A stretch of 64,000 nt of DNA from Oscillospiraceae bacterium (lineage in GTDB: Bacteria > Bacillota > Clostridia > Oscillospirales > Acutalibacteraceae). A program made the translations under genes and the position numbers. The stretch covers positions 41,729 to 105,728 of the forward strand of contig WRED01000002.1 of NCBI GenBank assembly GCA_009779495.1, read 5' to 3'. The notes under the pieces were generated by a model, which saw nothing but the letters and a program-made list of their open reading frames with translations, was not told where the DNA came from and searched no databases. Shown here one piece after another: positions 26,719 to 35,987 of the stretch (its first letter is position 1; each line of letters begins with the position of its first letter).

Positions 26719-26893
26719 GCGAAATCAGTCCTTTCAATACAAATTATGTAAACCAAAGCGATGATATCCCCTCAACGTTATTGTCACACAGCTGGATTAA
26801 AATGTCAAGGTTTTTAGCGAGTTCTTTTGACAAGTTTTTTTTTGCCTAAAATCGGGGAGAGATTGTTTTGAAAAAAATATCCTGAAACGGAGG

Positions 26894-26922
26894 TTGTACA
26901 GACGGAAAAAATGTGATATAAT
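26894..26922 (+). promoter_or_regulatory. Promoter of potC-potD
   Basis: TTGTAC (26894-26899), 17-nt spacer, TATAAT (26917-26922). It lies directly before potC, so potC is the first gene of its transcript. Confidence 0.8.
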
Positions 26923-26964
26923 ATGGCAGTTGTTTTTAATTTGTGCGGTAGAAAGGCGGTTAAA

Positions 26965-27759
26965 ATGAAGATTGTTTCCAAGCTTTACAACTTCCTTGTG
27001 TTCGGCTTCCTTTACGCGCCGATCCTTGTGATGATCGTGTACTCTTTCAACTCCGTGAAAAGCCGCACGCATTTCGGCGGTTTTTCGCTGCGCTGGTACG
27101 CCGAGCTGTTTCAGGACAGCATCATCCTGCGCTCGCTCTACCTGTCTTTGGTGGTGGCGTTTTTGTCCGCGCTGATCGCGACGATTATCGGTACGCTGGC
27201 CGCCGTGGGGATCGACAGCATGGGCGCCGTGCGCAAGCGCGCCTTTTTGATGGTGAACAACATCCCGCTCGTGAACCCCGATATCGTGACGGGAATCTCG
27301 ATCATGATCCTTTTCGTGTTCATCATTACGAAGATCAACGGGATCGAGATGGGCTTCGGGACGCTTTTGATTTCGCACATCACGTTCAATATACCGTACG
27401 TGATCCTCTCCGTGCTGCCGAAGCTGCGCGGCATGGCGGGAAATATATTCGACGCGGCGCTGGATTTAGGCTGCCCGCCCGTGAAGGCGTTCGTCAAGGT
27501 CGTCATACCCGAGATCATTCAGGGTATTATCACGGGTTTCATCATGGCGTTCACACTGTCGCTGGACGATTTTGTGATCAGCTATTTCAACAGCGGTTCG
27601 TCGGCGCAGACGCTGCCCGTCACGATATACTCCATGACGAAGCGGCCGTATTCGCCGAAGATCAACGCATTGTCAACGATATTGTTTGTGTCGGTTATGC
27701 TGCTGCTACTTGTGGTGAATTTACGGCAGTCACCGGATAAAAAGAAAGTGAATCGGTGA
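26965..27759 (+). CDS. potC: Spermidine/putrescine ABC transporter permease
   Basis: 264 residues from the ATG at 26965 (AAAGGCGG 8 nt upstream). Six membrane segments and the coupling motif DAALDLGCPPVKAFVKVVIPEI (EAA-loop type) identify a PotC/PotI-like permease. The FTLSLDDFVISYFNSG segment is highly typical of PotC. PotC normally pairs with PotB and the ATPase PotA, but neither is upstream: a promoter lies immediately before this gene. It must share subunits encoded elsewhere or act as a homodimer. Followed by repeat copy 1 and potD. Confidence 0.9.
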   Translation: MKIVSKLYNFLVFGFLYAPILVMIVYSFNSVKSRTHFGGFSLRWYAELFQDSIILRSLYLSLVVAFLSALIATIIGTLAAVGIDSMGAVRKRAFLMVNNIPLVNPDIVTGISIMILFVFIITKINGIEMGFGTLLISHITFNIPYVILSVLPKLRGMAGNIFDAALDLGCPPVKAFVKVVIPEIIQGIITGFIMAFTLSLDDFVISYFNSGSSAQTLPVTIYSMTKRPYSPKINALSTILFVSVMLLLLVVNLRQSPDKKKVNR

Positions 27760-27764
27760 ATTAT

Positions 27765-27907
27765 ACCCCTCCGGCACTGCGTGCCACCTCCCCTTGCAGG
27801 GGAGGCCTTGGCAATCGCACCCCGTTTCCATGCCGCCCCTGCAAGGGGAGGTGGCACGCAGTGCCGGAGGGGTTCTTAAAGTCAATACAAAAACCTAATA
27901 AGGTTAA
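27765..27907. repeat. Palindromic GC element, copy 1 (potC-potD gap)
   Basis: The core 27765-27873 begins ACCCCTCCGGCACTGCG and ends with its inverted copy, with inner CTCCCCTTGCAGGGGAG hairpins. It is followed by a TCAATACAAAAACCTAAT right end. It starts 6 nt after the potC stop; the left end is missing. Confidence 0.85.
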
Positions 27908-27935
27908 AAAGTAAAATAAAGAAAGGACCTAATCA

Positions 27936-28994
27936 ATGAAAAAGAAAATCTTATCCCTCGCGCTGTGCTTTTGCCTGCTTACGTCTGTCGCCGCGCTTGG
28001 CGGCTGCGTAGGAAGCGACCGCGTTACGCTGAACGTGTACAACTGGGGCGAGTACATCGACATGTCTGTGAAACGTGAATTCGAAAGGGAAACGGGCATC
28101 AAGGTGAACTATACGACCTACGACACAAACGAGGCCATGTACGCGAAAATCAGCTCCGGCGCCGCGGCTTACGACGTGATTTTCCCGTCAGACTATATGA
28201 TCAGCAAAATGATCGCCGAGGATATGCTGGCGGAGCTTGATTTCTCGAATATCCCCAACTATTCCATGATCGGCGGCGACTACAAAGATCTTGAGTACGA
28301 TCCGCAGAACAAATACTCCGTTCCCTATACATGGGGCACGATCGTTATCATTTATAACACAAAGATGGTCGATCCGGCGGATGTAGAGGCGAAAAGCGTC
28401 GATCTGCTTTGGAACGAGAAGTACAGCGGCCAGATTCTGATGTTCGACAACCCGCGCGACGCGTTCGGGCTCGCGCTTTCAAAGCTGGGTTACTCCATGA
28501 ATTCGGACAACGAGGCCGAGTGGCGCGAGGCGGCGGCGGAGCTGAAAAAGCAGAAGCCCCTCCTGCAGGCCTACGTGATGGATCAGATTTTCGACAAAAT
28601 GTCTTACGGCGAGGCGGCTATCGCCCCTTACTACGCCGGCGACGCGCTGATCATGCAGGAGGATAATCCCGACATTGATTTTTATCTGCCGGCAGAGGGC
28701 TTCAACCTGTTTGTGGACGCCATGTGCGTGATGAAGAATTCCAAGCACAAAAAAGAGGCCGAGGAGTTTATTAACTTCATGTGCCGCACGGATATCGCGG
28801 TGAAGAACGCCGAGGCGATCGGCTACGCCACGCCGCAAATGGAAGCGAAGTCGCGGCTTGACAGCGAGCTGACCTCCAATCTCACGGTTTATCCGACGGG
28901 CGATATCCTCGAAAAAGCGGAGGCGTTTTATATGCTTCCCAAGGAGATCAACCAGCTTCAGAGCGATTTGTGGACAGAGCTGAAGAAAGATTAA
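27936..28994 (+). CDS. potD: Spermidine/putrescine-binding lipoprotein
   Basis: 352 residues; AAAGGA lies 9 nt before the ATG. A signal peptide has lipobox AALGGC (Cys24). The mature part is a periplasmic-binding fold with YNWGEYID, YDVIFPSDYMI, NPRDAFGLAL and the C-terminal FYMLPKEINQLQSDLW typical of PotD. It captures polyamine at the outer membrane face and hands it to the permease encoded just upstream. The potC-potD gap holds a palindromic repeat that could adjust the ratio of the two proteins. Confidence 0.93.
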   Translation: MKKKILSLALCFCLLTSVAALGGCVGSDRVTLNVYNWGEYIDMSVKREFERETGIKVNYTTYDTNEAMYAKISSGAAAYDVIFPSDYMISKMIAEDMLAELDFSNIPNYSMIGGDYKDLEYDPQNKYSVPYTWGTIVIIYNTKMVDPADVEAKSVDLLWNEKYSGQILMFDNPRDAFGLALSKLGYSMNSDNEAEWREAAAELKKQKPLLQAYVMDQIFDKMSYGEAAIAPYYAGDALIMQEDNPDIDFYLPAEGFNLFVDAMCVMKNSKHKKEAEEFINFMCRTDIAVKNAEAIGYATPQMEAKSRLDSELTSNLTVYPTGDILEKAEAFYMLPKEINQLQSDLWTELKKD

Positions 28995-29021
28995 CGCGGG
29001 TTAAGGGTTGAAGTTTCAAAA

Positions 29022-29180
29022 ACCCCTCCGGCACTGCGTGCCACCTCCCCTTGCAGGGGAGGCTTGAGCGACCGGCAACCACTGCCTCACCTGCAAGGGG
29101 AGGCGACGCGTGTCGCCGGTGGGGTATAACTACCTAATATAGCAAACTATATATCAATACAAAGATTTTAAACAGTAAAA
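29022..29180. repeat. Palindromic GC element, copy 2
   Basis: Core 29022-29125 with middle GGCTTGAGCGACCGGCAACC, followed by an ATATCAATACAAAGAT right end. It lies 27 nt after the potD stop and could serve as the potD terminator. Confidence 0.8.
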
Positions 29181-29274
29181 AAATTTCAGAAAACTTGTTT
29201 ATTTCCTGTGTAAAACAGAATATAATAGTAGGTGCTGCTATCTTGTTTTTATACTACTGTGTAAGGGTGATATT

Positions 29275-30657
29275 TTGTACGTGATCGACGATCTGCTGAA
29301 AAAGGTAAAGCGCGTCCATATGATCGGCATAGGGGGGAGCGGGATGTGCCCCCTGGCCGAAATTCTGCACAGCGAGGGTTATTCGCTGTCCGGCTCCGAC
29401 AATAACGAAAGCGATACGCTCTTTCGCATCCGCGCGCTTGGCATACCCGTTGCCATGGGTCAGCGCGCCGAAAACATCGGGGGCGCGGAGATGATCGTCT
29501 ACACTGCCGCGCTGCTCAAAGATAATCCCGAGCTTGTGGCCGCGAAAGCGTCGGGCATCCCGACTTTTGAGCGCTCAAAGCTTTTCGGCGCGATAACGCG
29601 GAGGTACAAAAATTGCTTCGCCGTATGCGGTACGCACGGCAAGACAACGGCCACGTCCATGCTCGCGCAGATCATGCTGACGGCGGGGCTTGACCCCACC
29701 TGCGTCATTGGCGGGAAGCTGCCGCTCATCGGCGGCAACGGCCGCGTCGGGAGCTCCGACGCTATGGTGTGCGAGGCCTGCGAATTTGCCGATACGTTTT
29801 TGGATCTAAGTCCCGCGACGTCGGTGTTTCTCAATATCGACGCGGACCATCTCGACTATTTCAAGACCGTCGAAAACCTCATCGCGTCTTTTACGAAGTT
29901 CGCCGATCTCACACGGGACCGCGTGATCTATAACGGCGACGACGAGCGCACGCTGATTTCCCTGCGCGGCGTTACCGGCAAGGACATGGTGAGCTTCGGC
30001 CTTGGCGAGGGGTGCGACTACCGCGCCGTGAATATAGCCGTGCGGGACGCGTTCGCCGAGTTCGATATGACGTACAGGGGCGAGCTGCTTGTCCGCGTCC
30101 GCCTGGGCGTCCCCGGGCGGCACAATGTATATAACGCGATGGCCGCCTTTGCCGCCGCGCACAAAAACGGCGTTGACGCTTACGCGATCGCTGACAGCCT
30201 GGCCGAATTCCGCGGCGCGGGACGGCGCTTTGAGATATTGGGCGTTCGAAACGGCGTGACCATAGCCGACGATTATGCGCACCACCCGAAGGAGATTGAG
30301 GTCACATTAAACGCCGCCAAGGAAATGAATTACAGCCGTGTGTGGGCCGTCTTTCAGCCGTTTACCTTTTCCCGCACAGCCATGCTGATAGACGATTTTG
30401 CCGACGCGCTGAATATCGCCGACAAGGTCGTCATGACGGAGATCATGGGTTCGCGGGAGATAAACACCTACGGCGTCAAGACCGAGCACCTCGCCGAAAA
30501 AATAGGCAAGGAATGCGTCTGGTACGACACTTTCGAGGAGGTCGCGCGGCATGTCGTCGATCACGCCGAAAGCGGCGATTTGGTGATCACACTTGGCTGC
30601 GGGGATATATATAAGGCGGCGAAGATTATGCTTAAAATGTATGATGAACAATCATGA
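29275..30657 (+). CDS. murC: UDP-N-acetylmuramate--L-alanine ligase
   Basis: 460 residues with a TTG start; AAGGG is 7 nt upstream of it, while an in-frame GTG at 29281 has poorer spacing. The N-terminal Rossmann motif is IGIGGSGMCPLA, the ATP loop is CGTHGKTTATSM, and NIDADHLDYF plus DDYAHHPKEI are typical of Mur ligases. It adds L-alanine to UDP-MurNAc in peptidoglycan synthesis. It is monocistronic; a TATAAT box at 29221-29226 is the probable -10. The TGA stop abuts the end of a foldback element, which might have supplied the stop. Confidence 0.96.
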   Translation: MYVIDDLLKKVKRVHMIGIGGSGMCPLAEILHSEGYSLSGSDNNESDTLFRIRALGIPVAMGQRAENIGGAEMIVYTAALLKDNPELVAAKASGIPTFERSKLFGAITRRYKNCFAVCGTHGKTTATSMLAQIMLTAGLDPTCVIGGKLPLIGGNGRVGSSDAMVCEACEFADTFLDLSPATSVFLNIDADHLDYFKTVENLIASFTKFADLTRDRVIYNGDDERTLISLRGVTGKDMVSFGLGEGCDYRAVNIAVRDAFAEFDMTYRGELLVRVRLGVPGRHNVYNAMAAFAAAHKNGVDAYAIADSLAEFRGAGRRFEILGVRNGVTIADDYAHHPKEIEVTLNAAKEMNYSRVWAVFQPFTFSRTAMLIDDFADALNIADKVVMTEIMGSREINTYGVKTEHLAEKIGKECVWYDTFEEVARHVVDHAESGDLVITLGCGDIYKAAKIMLKMYDEQS

Positions 30658-30966
30658 TGCGAATCACGTGTAAAATAATGGGCAAAAACAGAAGATATAT
30701 CGACTATATGTGCGTAAATATGACAGATATGGGGTAAAAGCACACGTCATTGCGAGCGCGGAGAAAGTTTGCGTAACAGCAATGTTTGTGCGCGAAGCAA
30801 TCCAGCTGGCAATGGTTGAAGAATCAGAAGTACTCAGGCAACGCAAATAAAATTGTATGACTGGATTGCTTCGCGCGCCGACCCCGTTATAAAAGAACGT
30901 TTCTCCGCGCTCGCAATGACGCCTGACTTTTACCTATTTTATGTTTTTTTACTCGTGATTCGTGTT
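30657..30966. repeat. Foldback/MITE element A (about 310 bp), GCGAATCACG ends
   Basis: The left end ATGCGAATCACG at 30657 and the right CGTGATTCG at 30954-30962 are inverted. Inside is the CATTGCGAGCGCG / GCAATCCAG ... CTGGATTGC / CGCTCGCAATG nested palindrome. Element B at 55236 has the same ends with the central loop in the opposite orientation. It begins at the last base of the murC stop codon. Confidence 0.8.
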
Positions 30967-31000
30967 AACGGTAAATTCCAGCGCACTGCGTACCCAAAGC

Positions 31001-31038
31001 ACATCTAAAGTCTACCATCTAATATCTAAAATCTAGCA
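31001..31038. repeat. TAGA-type short array (family I) before the GH2 gene
   Basis: ATCTAAAGTCTACCATCTAA and following TCTAAAATCTAG units; on the minus strand it ends TAGATGTGCTTTGG, a variant of the terminal motif. It lies 18 nt before the GH2 start. Confidence 0.6.
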
Positions 31039-31055
31039 AGGAAAGGGAAACCGCT

Positions 31056-34000
31056 ATGCAATACGTCATCAACAAAACCAACTACCGCGATTTCAACGTC
31101 ATGGAAAAGGGTAAAAAGGCCGGGCGTTCATACTTTATCCCATATTCGTCAAAACAGGCGCTGGAGAATACGCCGTTTGTCAAGGAACGCGCGTCCTCCG
31201 ACATGGTCCGCGTCATTTCCGGCGAGTGGGACTTCAAGTACTACGGTGACGTATCGGAGCTGCCCGAGATGCTCAACACAGCCGATGTTGCCTTTGACCG
31301 CGTCGCGGTTCCGTCAACATGGCAGCGGACAGGCTATGAGCCGCCGGTATACCTCAACTGCCCTTATCCTTTCGACAATGTGCCGCCCGAGCTTCCAGCG
31401 GAGCTTTCCGCCGGCGTTTACCGCACGTTTATAAACGTCGATACGCTTGAAAAGAACTATATTCTGGCGTTTTTGGGCGTCATCTCCTGTATCGACCTGT
31501 ACATAAACGGCGAATTCGTCGGCTACAGCGAGGGCGCGCACAACACTGCCGAGTTCTGTATAGACCGCTTCCTGCATGAGGGGGAGAACGAGCTGCTGGC
31601 CGTGGTGCACAAGTGGTCTACCGCCACGTTTTTGGAGTGTCAGGACATGTTCCGCGAAAACGGCATTTTCCGTGACGTGCTGCTGTACGAAATGCCCGCG
31701 ACGTATATCAACGACTATGCCCTTTCCACCGTCAAAACAGGCGAAACGTACAGCCTGTCCGTCAACGTGTCCATCCGGGGCGCCGCGCAGGGCCATGACG
31801 TAACGGCTATCCTGCAAAAGGACGGCGAGGTTATTTGCGGGAAAACCGCCCCGGCGGCGGAGCTTATGAAGCTCACATTCGACGGCCTGAACGTCACGGA
31901 GTGGAACGCCGAGATACCGACGCTGTACGAGCTGTTTATCGTGCTTGAAAAGGACGGCAGGGAAGTCGAGGCCATACGCAATTTTACAGGCTTTAAGACA
32001 ATCAAAATTGACGGCACGACATACACATTTAACGGCAAAAAGATCAAGGTGAAAGGCGTCAACCGGCACGACACGAATCAAAAAACCGGCTACGTCATGA
32101 CGATCGACGACCTGATCCGTGACGTGGAGCTGATGAAGTCCCTCAACGTCAACGCGATACGCACCTCCCACTATCCGCCCGACCCGCAAATGCTGACACT
32201 GTGCGACATGTACGGCCTGTACGTCGTGGACGAGGCCGACATCGAAGCCCACGGCTGCGCCATGCCGCCGCACAACAACTACGATCTTGTCTGCAACAAC
32301 CCAATATGGAAAGACCGCTGCGTTGACCGCGTCAGCCGTATGTTCTACCGTGACCGTAACCATCCGTCGATCATGATGTGGTCATTGGGCAACGAGGCCG
32401 GGGGCTGGTACTGCCAGGACGCGTGCTACGCGTTTCTCAACAGGATCTGCCCCGAGATACCCGTGCATTACGAGGGCGCCATCCGCACGCCGCGCCACGG
32501 CTATGACGTCATATCCGAAATGTATACACATCCCGCTGACCTGTTGCGCGTGCGTGACCGCAGCCGCAGCGGCAGGGTATGGAATCCCAACGCTACGACT
32601 GACGACGACGGCAGCCACTATAAGGAAAAGCCCTTCTTTTTATGCGAATACTGCCATGCCATGGGCGTCGGCCCCGGCTCGCTTGAGGATTACTGGGAGA
32701 TACTCTATTCCGATGACATATTTATGGGCGGCTGTATCTGGGAGTGGAAGGATCACGCCGTTTTGCACGAGGACGGCCCGCTGAAATACACCTACGGCGG
32801 CGACCACGGCGAAAAAAAGCACGACGGCAATTTCTGCGTTGACGGCCTGATTTACCCCGACTGGACGCCGCACACCGGCGCGTATGAGATGAAAGCTGTG
32901 TACAGGCCGCTCAGGGCGTCGCTCGCCGGGGACAATGCATTCAGCTTTTGGAACACGAACCGCTTCCGCCCGTCGGACTACCTGACGGTTTACTGGGAGC
33001 TTTTGGAAAACGGCCTGCGCATAGCGGACGGCAAGCTCGCGCTCTCGATAGAGCCGGAGGGCACGCAGACAGTGACCTTGGACTTGCCGGAGCTTGCGGG
33101 CGGGGAATACCATATCAACTTCACCTATTTTGACGGCGGTCACGAGGTCGCGAAAGAGCAGATCGCCCTCAAAGAGTCCGAGCCGGAGCTTGAGCCTATC
33201 ACGGGAGGGGGCGTCAATATCCTGCGCCTGGACAATGAGTTTGTGGTAAGCTTTTCCGGCGGCAGGGCGGTGTTCAGCAAAGCAAACGGCCGTCTGGTGT
33301 CCTACACGCAAAACGGCAAGGAGATGCTGAATCAGCTTCCGGCGGCGCAGCAGGGGATCGTGCCGAACCTTTTCCGCGCGCTGCTCGACAACGACAATCA
33401 TCCCCGCGAGATGTGGCTGTACGCGGAGCTTGACAGGCTCACCGCGGAGCTGATCTCCTCAGACTATTTTGACGGCGGCGATACGGCGTCAGTCAATACG
33501 AAATTCAATATTAACAACAGCAAAACAACTCAGTTTATATTCGATATTTTCTACACGATTTACGCGGAAGGCTCCATCGACGTCAGGGCGAAGCTTACGC
33601 CCTGCGAGGACTGCGAGATAGCCGATGACCTGCTGCGCTTCGGCGTCATGTGTGAACTGAACCGCGCGCTGGAAAACGTTGCGTACTATGGCTTGGGCGA
33701 ACGCGAAAACCTGATCGACTATAAGGCGCAGTCCACCTTGGGCGTATTTGAATCGACTGTGCCGCAGATGCACGAGCCGTATATCAAACCGCAGGACAAC
33801 GGCAACCATACGGGCACGCGCTGGCTGACGCTCACCGACAGGGACGGCGACGGGCTGATGTTCCAGGCGTCGGAAAAGCCGTTCAGCTTCTCTGTCCACA
33901 ATTATACGCAAAAACTTTTGGCCGCCGCCAAGCATCAGGAGGATCTGCACGACGAATACACCACCGCGTTGTCGATCGACGGTTTTATGAGAGGAACCGG

Positions 34001-35915
34001 CTCAGGCAGCTGCGGCCCCGATACGCTGATTCAGTATCATGTCAACGCCGAAAACGGTCTGGAATTCGCTTTCCGCGTTTCACCTGTCGTCAGGGGCGTT
34101 AAGGTCGAACCGCCCGTGACGGTCACGCAGGAGAGCGATGAACCCGAGTTTGATTCCGCAGAGTCTGACTCGGTGGAGCTTGACTTCATGGAGGGCTGCT
34201 TGATAGACGTGGCTCTGGCGGATTCTTCTGCGGAAGAACCTGAATTATCTGTAGAAGATTCGTTCGAAGATCATCCTGCGCCGGAGGCACCGCAGGCTGT
34301 TATTGGACCGAATATGCACGACGCGCTGTTTCTGCCCCGCGCCGCGTCGCCCGAGGAGGCCGGCGTGTCCTCCGAAGCCGTTTTGAAGTTCCTCAAAGCT
34401 CTCAACGATTCGGGTACGCGCTACCACTCGTTTATGATCATACGAAACGGCAGGGTCGCCGCCGAGTGCTTTCGCTATCCTTTCAACGCCAAAACACCGC
34501 ACGTGATGTATTCCGTCAGCAAAAGCGTCACATCCTGCGCCGTGGGCTTCGCGATTGACGAGGGCTACTTCACGCTTGACACAGGCGTCAACGATATTTT
34601 CCCCATGGATATCCCGAAAAAAGACCTTGAGCGCTTCTCGAAAATTACCATACGGCATTTGCTGACCATGACCGCCGGCAAACTCCCAAGCTACATGCTC
34701 AACAAGGCTAAGGGCAACTGGGTCAGCCATTTTAAGGACGCGAAATGGTACGCCGAGCCGGGCGAGGAATTCAAGTACATCAACGAAAACATTTTTATGC
34801 TGTGCGCCATCATCAAGAAGGTCACGGGCATGACTGTCACGCAGTATCTGACTCCGCGTTTGTGGGAGCCGCTGGGCATAACGCCGCCGTATTGGGAGAC
34901 GGATGAAAACGAGGTGGAGGCAGGCGGCTGGGGTATCTTCCTGACGATGGAGTCTTTCGCGAAGTTTATGCTGACTTGCGCGCAGGGCGGCGTATACGAG
35001 GGCAGGCAGATCATTCCGGCGGATTGGGTCAGGGAATCGACGACCGTGCACTCCGACATAAGGGTCGATGAAAACGGGGGTAAGTCCGGCTACGGCTACT
35101 GCTTTTGGATCCGCCCCGAGGGCGATTTCCACGCGTGCGGCGTTTACGGACAAGTGGGGCAGGTCTTTTCAAAGGACAACCTCATCGTTACGATAACCAG
35201 CGGCGAAACGGATGACCGTGCCATTTGGGACGCGATGGACGTACTTCACAGGGAGGGTCTGACGGAGCCGGATACGGGCGCGGAGCCGAACCGGGCGCTG
35301 AAAGAAGCGCTCAACTCCCAGTTCATCGACGAGGTTCCTTACTCGAGCTACAGAAGTCCCCTTGAGAAGCTTTTGGGAGGCCAGACCGTGTGCTTCAACA
35401 AGGCTATGGCCGCGAATATAGCGGGCTTTCCGCCGTCTGTGCTCCCTGTCGCCGCCGTCTACATGGCGAAGGACCGCGCGGGCAATATCGACAAGGTGAA
35501 GTTCGGTTTCAGGGAAAACAGCTGCCTGTTCCAGTGGACGGAGGGCGATGAGAAATGCTGTATCAAGTGCGGCATGGACGGGCGCTTCCGCGGAAGCAGG
35601 ATCACCTTGGCTAAAACGCGCTACACGGTCTGCGGCGCGGCGAAATGGGTGAACGACAACACGCTTGAGGTGACGATAAGGCCGATAGAATCCATCTGCA
35701 AGCGCGTCCTGATTTTCCGCTTCGACGGCAAAAATGTCCGCCTGAGCACGTACACCGACCCGTCCATGGATGAGATAATGAGTTCTGTGCGGCGTTCTGT
35801 TGAGGAGATGTTCTCATCCCCGAAAGGACGCCAGATAGCGTCAAAGGCTTTTCTTGCGCTGAAAGACAGGATACAGCCGGTGATGCGGGGAGAGCTTATA
35901 GCGTTGAGGGGTTAG
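31056..35915 (+). CDS. GH2 beta-galactosidase fused to a serine beta-lactamase-like hydrolase
   Basis: 1619 residues; AAGGAAAGGG precedes the ATG. Residues 1-1024 match the full length and domain order of LacZ: jelly-roll, Ig-like, TIM barrel with acid/base E447 in WSLGNEAGG and nucleophile E531 in FFLCEYCHAMG, then the small-chain domain. Residues 1025-1086 are an acidic Glu/Asp/Ser linker. Residues 1087 to about 1400 form a class C/serine-esterase-like domain with S1153-V-S-K1156 and Y1241-I-N1243. A C-terminal lipocalin-like beta domain completes it. There is no signal peptide, so both activities would be cytoplasmic. The second domain could deacylate sugars or cleave peptides; it is unlikely to be a resistance enzyme inside the cell. 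The TAG stop is inside a TTAGGC repeat. Confidence 0.93.
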   Translation: MQYVINKTNYRDFNVMEKGKKAGRSYFIPYSSKQALENTPFVKERASSDMVRVISGEWDFKYYGDVSELPEMLNTADVAFDRVAVPSTWQRTGYEPPVYLNCPYPFDNVPPELPAELSAGVYRTFINVDTLEKNYILAFLGVISCIDLYINGEFVGYSEGAHNTAEFCIDRFLHEGENELLAVVHKWSTATFLECQDMFRENGIFRDVLLYEMPATYINDYALSTVKTGETYSLSVNVSIRGAAQGHDVTAILQKDGEVICGKTAPAAELMKLTFDGLNVTEWNAEIPTLYELFIVLEKDGREVEAIRNFTGFKTIKIDGTTYTFNGKKIKVKGVNRHDTNQKTGYVMTIDDLIRDVELMKSLNVNAIRTSHYPPDPQMLTLCDMYGLYVVDEADIEAHGCAMPPHNNYDLVCNNPIWKDRCVDRVSRMFYRDRNHPSIMMWSLGNEAGGWYCQDACYAFLNRICPEIPVHYEGAIRTPRHGYDVISEMYTHPADLLRVRDRSRSGRVWNPNATTDDDGSHYKEKPFFLCEYCHAMGVGPGSLEDYWEILYSDDIFMGGCIWEWKDHAVLHEDGPLKYTYGGDHGEKKHDGNFCVDGLIYPDWTPHTGAYEMKAVYRPLRASLAGDNAFSFWNTNRFRPSDYLTVYWELLENGLRIADGKLALSIEPEGTQTVTLDLPELAGGEYHINFTYFDGGHEVAKEQIALKESEPELEPITGGGVNILRLDNEFVVSFSGGRAVFSKANGRLVSYTQNGKEMLNQLPAAQQGIVPNLFRALLDNDNHPREMWLYAELDRLTAELISSDYFDGGDTASVNTKFNINNSKTTQFIFDIFYTIYAEGSIDVRAKLTPCEDCEIADDLLRFGVMCELNRALENVAYYGLGERENLIDYKAQSTLGVFESTVPQMHEPYIKPQDNGNHTGTRWLTLTDRDGDGLMFQASEKPFSFSVHNYTQKLLAAAKHQEDLHDEYTTALSIDGFMRGTGSGSCGPDTLIQYHVNAENGLEFAFRVSPVVRGVKVEPPVTVTQESDEPEFDSAESDSVELDFMEGCLIDVALADSSAEEPELSVEDSFEDHPAPEAPQAVIGPNMHDALFLPRAASPEEAGVSSEAVLKFLKALNDSGTRYHSFMIIRNGRVAAECFRYPFNAKTPHVMYSVSKSVTSCAVGFAIDEGYFTLDTGVNDIFPMDIPKKDLERFSKITIRHLLTMTAGKLPSYMLNKAKGNWVSHFKDAKWYAEPGEEFKYINENIFMLCAIIKKVTGMTVTQYLTPRLWEPLGITPPYWETDENEVEAGGWGIFLTMESFAKFMLTCAQGGVYEGRQIIPADWVRESTTVHSDIRVDENGGKSGYGYCFWIRPEGDFHACGVYGQVGQVFSKDNLIVTITSGETDDRAIWDAMDVLHREGLTEPDTGAEPNRALKEALNSQFIDEVPYSSYRSPLEKLLGGQTVCFNKAMAANIAGFPPSVLPVAAVYMAKDRAGNIDKVKFGFRENSCLFQWTEGDEKCCIKCGMDGRFRGSRITLAKTRYTVCGAAKWVNDNTLEVTIRPIESICKRVLIFRFDGKNVRLSTYTDPSMDEIMSSVRRSVEEMFSSPKGRQIASKAFLALKDRIQPVMRGELIALRG

Positions 35916-35940
35916 GCGTTAGGCGTCAGGATTCGGAGGG
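35910..35940. repeat. TTAGG-type short array (family II) containing the GH2 stop codon
   Basis: GGTTAGGCGTTAGGCGTCAGG; the first TAG is the in-frame stop of the GH2 fusion gene. Confidence 0.65.
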
Positions 35941-35987
35941 GAACGGTATATATTCTTCTTTGATATTATCAGAAAGGACTGTTCTCC

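Noticed and set aside
30745..30930. CATTGCGAGCGCG palindrome considered as a tRNA or small RNA gene
   Set aside because: No tRNA arms or T-loop sequence; the same nested palindrome recurs in element B with transposon-like ends.
34314..35260. Beta-lactamase-like domain considered as an antibiotic resistance gene
   Set aside because: It is fused to a cytoplasmic GH2 without a signal peptide, and the motifs fit class C-like esterases as well as lactamases; resistance cannot be claimed.
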